Shown: piece by piece, positions 59,765 through 64,000 of the stretch
How positions within the stretch are numbered: the stretch's first letter is position 1
How the letters are laid out: the number at the start of each line of letters is the position of its first letter
NCBI GenBank assembly: GCA_021828865.1
Contig: JAJZCW010000003.1
Location: 1-64,000, forward strand
Length of the DNA: 64,000 nt
Origin: Bacillota bacterium
GTDB lineage: Bacteria; Bacillota; Bacilli; Alicyclobacillales; SLC66
Reading direction: 5' to 3'
Position numbers and translations under genes: made by a program
The notes under the pieces: model-generated
Seen by the model: only the letters and a program-made list of their open reading frames with translations
The model's database searches: none
What the model was told of the DNA's origin: nothing

Positions 59765-60582
59765 TCCACACCCGCCTTCCGGTTAAACCAACGAAATGTA
59801 CTCTTTTGAGGATCACTGAGACCTTTTGTTAATCGATCGCTTAACGCCCCTTCATCCAGATCTCGCTGCAACTCACCGTTTTCTGCGATCGAAATTTTTC
59901 CCGTCTCTTCAGACACCACAAGAACAAGCGCATCAGACTGTTCCGTAATTCCCACGGCTGCCCGATGTCTCGTACCAAGTTCTTTAGCGATATCAGACCT
60001 GTCACTGAGCGGCAAATAACAGGAGGCGGCGATAATTCGATCGGCCCGTATCACCATTGCGCCATCATGAAGTGGCGTATTGGGGATAAACGTATTGATT
60101 AGCAGTTCAGCGGACAGAATTCCCTGTATAGCGGTTCCCGTTTCGATGTATTCATTTAAGCCTGTGCTTCTTTCCATTACAATCAACGCACCGATACGAT
60201 TTTTAGAAAAAACCTGCGCTGCCGTCACCAGCTCATGAACCGTGTGCGTGACGCCATTTGTCCCCTGCCAGCGCATGGAAATATTGAACCAGTTGGAGCG
60301 GCCTAACTGGCCTAATGCACGACGAAGTTCCGGCTGAAAAACAACGGGTATGGCTAGGAGTCCCACTTCCCATACTTTATTTAACAGCCAGTTCAACGCT
60401 TCCAAATGAAGCAAGCTGCTGGCACCTGTTGCCAAAAGCAAGACAAAAACACCTTTTAGCAATTGTACCGCTCGCGTCCCCCGAATAAGCAGGATCACGC
60501 GATAAAATACAAATGACACAATGGCGATATCGACAATATCGAATATTGTAAATTTATGAATGAGTTCCAGAATCTGATTCAT
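59761..60582 (-). CDS. cdaA: Diadenylate cyclase (c-di-AMP synthase)
   Basis: Three N-terminal helices are followed by the DAC domain with DGAMVIRADRIIAASCYLPL and the RHR motif GTRHRAAVGITEQSDALVLVVSEE, the catalytic signatures. It makes cyclic di-AMP from two ATP at the membrane. GGGTGAATGACAA precedes the ATG. It is the first gene of the cdaA-cdaR-glmM-glmS unit, with a perfect palindrome (60652-60663) upstream. Confidence 0.97.
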   Translation of the reverse strand: MNQILELIHKFTIFDIVDIAIVSFVFYRVILLIRGTRAVQLLKGVFVLLLATGASSLLHLEALNWLLNKVWEVGLLAIPVVFQPELRRALGQLGRSNWFNISMRWQGTNGVTHTVHELVTAAQVFSKNRIGALIVMERSTGLNEYIETGTAIQGILSAELLINTFIPNTPLHDGAMVIRADRIIAASCYLPLSDRSDIAKELGTRHRAAVGITEQSDALVLVVSEETGKISIAENGELQRDLDEGALSDRLTKGLSDPQKSTFRWFNRKAGVE

Positions 60583-60651
60583 TTGTCATTCACCCAGAGT
60601 AATCTGCAAAGATTTATTTTTTTATCGTATTTTAGGAATATTCGCCATCGT

Positions 60652-60663
60652 GACAAATTTGTC
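60652..60663. promoter_or_regulatory. Perfect 12-base palindrome upstream of cdaA
   Basis: GACAAATTTGTC lies 70 bases before the cdaA start, in AT-rich DNA. It could be an operator, but no regulator is known to fit. Confidence 0.35.
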
Positions 60664-60732
60664 CTGTTAATATAAGGAGAAAAACATTCTGAGGAAAGAT
60701 TGAGTATCAATTAAATGGATACCCAATTGCTA

Positions 60733-61458
60733 TTATACCCTTTTTCTCACCTCGTGTCTTTTTTTCAAGTTCGCTTTGCCACTTCGTTGTTGCAGGCGTT
60801 TTTGCTGTGATGCCTGTTCACTTTTTCTCGGATACACCGTCTTAAAAATGGCTTCTGCGATTCTGGTATGACCTAAATCATTAGGGTGAATGGGATTCTT
60901 AAATAAACGAAAGTCTTCAAGCGCTCCCCGTTTGAAGCGATTGACCAACTCCTGTTCATTCCCCCCGTAGTAATGATGGACTGGCACCAGCACGCAATGC
61001 TTTTGTTCCGCAATTTGCTTTAGCATCGTATTTAATCCGTCTACCGCAAAAATAGCCAGATCTGAGTTAGGGAAGGGATTGTAGATCGTGCAAAGCATAA
61101 AAATCGCCTCAGGATTGACATTTACTTTATCAATGATCTGTTCCACCTGCGGATAAAAGGACTGTCTCAACCTAAACATCCCCTCATCTTTATCGTGCAA
61201 AAACCACGGCATGGCTTTAATCAGATCATTCCCACCGATCAGGAGACTGATAAGTTCAGCCTCCTCTACAATACACTGCGGTATGCGATCAAGGGACTTC
61301 AAGAGTTGTTGCGATGTCCACCCAGGTTTGGCATGAACATAGAAACTGGTTTTTTTTTTCTCATTCAGATGTTGGACCAGCTTCGTCACGTACTTTTCCG
61401 CTTCATTCGAGGCATCATAACCGTGGGTGATCGAATCTCCAAGCGCCAAATAAATCAT
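60733..61458 (-). CDS. SGNH/GDSL-family hydrolase, 241 aa
   Basis: Block I is ALGDSITHGYDAS (catalytic Ser), block III GGNDL (oxyanion Asn) and block V NPIHPNDLGHTRIAEAIF (catalytic Asp and His). No signal peptide is present, so it acts inside the cell or at the membrane face. A basic tail (KRLQQRSGKANLKKRHEVRKRV) follows. The family hydrolyses esters or acyl groups; the substrate is unknown. GGGG precedes the ATG. Confidence 0.9.
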   Translation of the reverse strand: MIYLALGDSITHGYDASNEAEKYVTKLVQHLNEKKKTSFYVHAKPGWTSQQLLKSLDRIPQCIVEEAELISLLIGGNDLIKAMPWFLHDKDEGMFRLRQSFYPQVEQIIDKVNVNPEAIFMLCTIYNPFPNSDLAIFAVDGLNTMLKQIAEQKHCVLVPVHHYYGGNEQELVNRFKRGALEDFRLFKNPIHPNDLGHTRIAEAIFKTVYPRKSEQASQQKRLQQRSGKANLKKRHEVRKRV

Positions 61459-61520
61459 GAACCATCAAACCCCTATTTCCGGCTTCTGATGGTTATTAAA
61501 TGAGGAAAGTGACCTGCTTG

Positions 61521-62573
61521 TCACGACACCTGCCCGATTCTCAGGAGTTCATTGCGGAGGTGCGCTGAAGCCTCGTACAGATTCGTTGCATCGACCATCA
61601 AAAAGGGACGCTCATAATCCCTTCTTGCATACTCATAGCGTGGGTCGTAATATTCCTCAAGGAGTGCGCCAATTAGCGGTTCATAAGCCTTCGCGTCCAT
61701 CCACTCATAGACCCGTTGACGCAAATCAGGACTAAACCGCTTCTGGATGAAAGCGATCGCCCGCTCCACTGATTCATGAAAAGCCTCATCGTCTGCAAGT
61801 TTATATTGATCCAATGTTCGCAAAATCCTGACCGATATAGGAGCAGTCAATTCCACGTTGATCGCCGTTTTTTTGGCATCCATCAAAAAGTCAGGCAAAG
61901 TCGCCCGACCCACTCGCTTACTTTCTGCTTCCATCAATAGATAAGGTTTTCCACGAAGGGATTGCAATTCATCATATAGCAAGGAATCAAATTGTCGTTG
62001 ATTCGCAGGATTCAGCCCGATTCCACCAAACACCGATCCCCGGTGCCGGGCCAGTCCTTCCAAATCAAGCACCGGTTCCCCTTCACCCGCAAGTAGGCGC
62101 AACAGCGTGGTTTTCCCCACCCCAGTCATCCCATGAATGACGATCAAAGGAGGCAAATCGTCTACCGTCATTGATGCAAGGATTCCCGTGACATACTGGC
62201 GATACCCGCGATATCCGCCTGTCAGCTGAATCGCGCTGATTCCCATCAAATCGAGTATAGTGGCGACCGTCTTGCTCCTCATCCCGCCACGCCAACAATA
62301 GATAACGGGAGTTTTCCCGGCCGTCAATTCGATAATGGCTTTGACCAACGCCGGGAGCTTTTGCGAAGCAATCTCCAATCCAACCCATCTGGCTCGACCT
62401 GGACTCTCCTGTTTATAAATAGTGCCAATTTCCGCCCGTTCCTCACTGTTAAAAAGAGGCACATTGAAAGAACCCGGTATCATCGACTCTTCGAATTCAC
62501 CTTCAGAGCGAACGTCAATCCATACCAGATCCTTACGATCTTTTAACGCTTCATAAGTCAATTCAGAAAACAT
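61521..62573 (-). CDS. mnmH: tRNA 2-selenouridine synthase
   Basis: The N-terminal rhodanese domain has C93 in IYCWRGGMRSKT. The C-terminal P-loop domain has GMTGVGKTT (148-156). This domain order defines MnmH/SelU, which replaces the 2-thio group of the wobble uridine in Lys, Glu and Gln tRNAs with selenium, via geranylation. Length 350 is typical. The organism should encode selenophosphate synthase (SelD), which is not in this window. Confidence 0.95.
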   Translation of the reverse strand: MFSELTYEALKDRKDLVWIDVRSEGEFEESMIPGSFNVPLFNSEERAEIGTIYKQESPGRARWVGLEIASQKLPALVKAIIELTAGKTPVIYCWRGGMRSKTVATILDLMGISAIQLTGGYRGYRQYVTGILASMTVDDLPPLIVIHGMTGVGKTTLLRLLAGEGEPVLDLEGLARHRGSVFGGIGLNPANQRQFDSLLYDELQSLRGKPYLLMEAESKRVGRATLPDFLMDAKKTAINVELTAPISVRILRTLDQYKLADDEAFHESVERAIAFIQKRFSPDLRQRVYEWMDAKAYEPLIGALLEEYYDPRYEYARRDYERPFLMVDATNLYEASAHLRNELLRIGQVS

Positions 62574-62601
62574 GATGGACTATGCTTACACTCCCATATC
62601 A

Positions 62602-63513
62602 TTAAATGACGGTCAGGCCAAAAAGCGATGCCGCCAGTTCCACCGTCAATAACCCGGTTTTGTTATGCTCATCAAGGATAGGATTAACTTCGACAAAATC
62701 AACAGATACGACGCAATTTGCCGCAGCCAAAACCTCCATCGCCAGATGTCCTTCCCGATAAGTAAACCCACCATTGACAGGCGTTCCAACCCCAGGCGCA
62801 TGCATCGGGTCGATCCCATCCAAATCCACACTCAAATGAACTCCGTTTGTGCCATTGGATGCAATTTCTATCGCTTTATGCATCACCACGCTCATTCCCA
62901 TCTCGTCCACGTCTTTCATGGTAAAAACGTGTATCCCCGTCTCGTGAATGAGTCTTCTCTCTTCACTGTCAATCGATCTAGCACCGACTAGCACCACATT
63001 TTCAGGTTTTAGCTTAGGACTGATTCCACCAAGATTGACGAGATCAGGATGTCCTAATCCAAGCGAGACAGCAAGCGGCATGCCGTGGATGTTACCACTT
63101 GGTGTGGTTTCCGGCGTATTCATATCCCCGTGCGCATCAAACCAAATGCATCCCAAGTTGCCTTTTGCCTCAATCGCCCCAGCGATACTGCCAATCGCGA
63201 TGCTATGGTCCCCACCAAGCGCCACTGGAGTAAATCCTTCTTTCAATGCATCACGAACCACTTCACGAAGTTCATCACAGACCACTTTGACCTGATCCAA
63301 ATACTTTACCTTTTCTGAACCTTGAACCCTAGACTCAGCAGGCGGGACGTCCACGTTGCCAATGTCCTCAATGACATGCCCTAAATCCCGCATCTTTTCA
63401 GAAAGACCCGCATACCTGATCGCGCTTGGGCCCATATCTACGCCTCTTCGACCTTGTCCCAAGTCGGAGGGAACACCAATCACCCGAAGTTTTCTACGTT
63501 GTTCCTGTGTCAC
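62602..63513 (-). CDS. rocF: Arginase
   Basis: The enzyme splits arginine into ornithine and urea. The GTG start follows AAAGGATG. The manganese-binding motifs are all present: GGDHSIAIG, DAHGDMNTPETTPSGNIHG and SVDLDGIDPMHAPGVGTPVNGG, and EVNPILDEHNKT closes the site. Length 303 is typical of hexameric Bacillus-type arginases. It stands alone without rocD or rocE beside it. Confidence 0.97.
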   Translation of the reverse strand: MTQEQRRKLRVIGVPSDLGQGRRGVDMGPSAIRYAGLSEKMRDLGHVIEDIGNVDVPPAESRVQGSEKVKYLDQVKVVCDELREVVRDALKEGFTPVALGGDHSIAIGSIAGAIEAKGNLGCIWFDAHGDMNTPETTPSGNIHGMPLAVSLGLGHPDLVNLGGISPKLKPENVVLVGARSIDSEERRLIHETGIHVFTMKDVDEMGMSVVMHKAIEIASNGTNGVHLSVDLDGIDPMHAPGVGTPVNGGFTYREGHLAMEVLAAANCVVSVDFVEVNPILDEHNKTGLLTVELAASLFGLTVI

Positions 63514-63582
63514 TGTGCCACATCCTTTGTTTATCGTTACTCACCTATGGTACCATACCTATCAAGAAAGGTGATGAAGCTT

Positions 63583-63828
63583 TTGGAAGACGATAAAATA
63601 TTGCTCCTCAGTTGGACACAACTTGCCGCTGTTCTTATGCTTGACCCGGAGAATGAAGAATATGCGATGGCGCAACAAGAAGTTACAAGCAAACTGGAAG
63701 AAGAATATCGCATCAGCGAACTCCAACTGCTTGCCCGCTCTTTTGATGGTTACACTATCTCATACCGGGAAAAAGGAGAAGGTAAGATCACCACTTTTTC
63801 ACTTGAGGACGCAGAAGAACTCCTTTAA
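63583..63828 (+). CDS. Hypothetical protein, 81 aa
   Basis: The TTG at 63583 has AAAGGTGAT before it at about seven bases; the ATG at 63574 is too close to that site. The product is acidic and helical (LEDDKILLLSWTQLAAVLML, EEYAMAQQEVTSKLEEEYRISELQLLA) and ends in strands (YTISYREKGEGKITTFSLEDAEELL). It is convergent with the SpoIIM-like gene. Function unknown. Confidence 0.7.
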   Translation: MEDDKILLLSWTQLAAVLMLDPENEEYAMAQQEVTSKLEEEYRISELQLLARSFDGYTISYREKGEGKITTFSLEDAEELL

Positions 63829-64000
63829 TTATGCCTGGTGATAGACCATTCGCAAGAGTACAGGCGTGATCCCTGTTTCAATGTTCGCCGCAATAAATAG
63901 GAACACCACGATGATGAGAAGCGTTGGCAATACATCCTTGCCAAGTAAACGCCAATTGTCACTCCCCAAATTTTTCCCCATGGACCGAAATAGCAACACG
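63829..64000 (-). CDS. spoIIM: SpoIIM-like membrane protein, C-terminal part (partial)
   Basis: The frame runs off the right edge; 56 residues are visible to the TAA at 63829. The last helix PTLLIIVVFLFIAANIETGITPVLLRMV fits the closing segment of SpoIIM (L..FL.IAA.IE..ITP.LL), a protein needed for engulfment with SpoIID and SpoIIP. It supports an endospore-forming host. The start is outside the window. Confidence 0.65.
   Translation of the reverse strand, partial: VLLFRSMGKNLGSDNWRLLGKDVLPTLLIIVVFLFIAANIETGITPVLLRMVYHQA

Noticed and set aside
1..64000. tRNA, rRNA, intact insertion sequences, CRISPR arrays
   Set aside because: None was recognised by eye on either strand; a covariance and transposase search would settle it.

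Overview
The window looks like a chromosomal segment of a low-to-moderate GC endospore-forming Firmicute of the class Bacilli. The support is: strong Gram-positive Shine-Dalgarno sites with many GTG and TTG starts, a glmS ribozyme, a cdaA-cdaR-glmM-glmS block, an arginase of the Bacillus type, LexA boxes of the Firmicute type, and the C-terminus of a SpoIIM-like protein at the right edge. A secreted cupredoxin and an organisation rich in extracytoplasmic proteins make an acidophilic Alicyclobacillaceae-type host plausible, but that is inference. Most genes lie on the minus strand. No tRNA, rRNA, CRISPR array or intact insertion sequence was seen.

From 1 to about 11 kb the region holds an HD-GYP phosphodiesterase, three GNAT acetyltransferases, an isochorismatase-family hydrolase with a truncated HAD gene behind it, and many small secreted or membrane proteins of unknown function. 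From 11 to 19 kb come two large secreted proteins and then an unusual run of about eleven small membrane proteins (14.2-18.7 kb). This run includes paralogues sharing a membrane-hairpin plus soluble domain architecture, one of which is broken by two in-frame stop codons. A 1.1 kb decayed stretch follows.

From 19.7 to 28.5 kb lies an accessory block. It has an XRE regulator with a nuclease-like DUF4268-type protein, two solitary DUF262-like proteins, a kinase-less HisKA protein whose phospho-acceptor His is Gln, a diguanylate cyclase, a small gene bracketed by two LexA boxes, clustered short palindromes and two methyltransferases. From 28.7 to 38 kb there is a family of paralogous lipoproteins and secreted proteins (one split by a nonsense codon), an orphan FliF-like ring-building domain, a PadR/permease-prefix pair with a clear promoter and operator, and a YbjQ protein.

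From 38 to 54 kb are envelope functions: a DedA protein, a PAP2 undecaprenyl-pyrophosphate phosphatase, an MFS transporter, an ECF sigma/anti-sigma operon, a cupredoxin with an atypical copper site, a YitT-like protein, an OmpR-type two-component system, a DUF347 protein, a CPA2 antiporter and a secreted transglutaminase-like protein. A gene-poor convergent gap with inverted repeats (54.2-54.9 kb) separates this from the core block at 55-64 kb. The core block holds the cell-wall precursor and c-di-AMP genes (cdaA, cdaR, glmM, glmS with its ribozyme), an SGNH hydrolase, tRNA 2-selenouridine synthase, arginase and the end of a SpoIIM-like gene.

Many start positions were moved to an internal ATG, GTG or TTG because a good Shine-Dalgarno site sits just before it. 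Decayed genes are frequent (HAD remnant, PH-like pseudogene, split lipoprotein, HisKA remnant, at least two frameshifted small genes), so this appears to be a genome in the middle of losing or remodelling accessory envelope genes.
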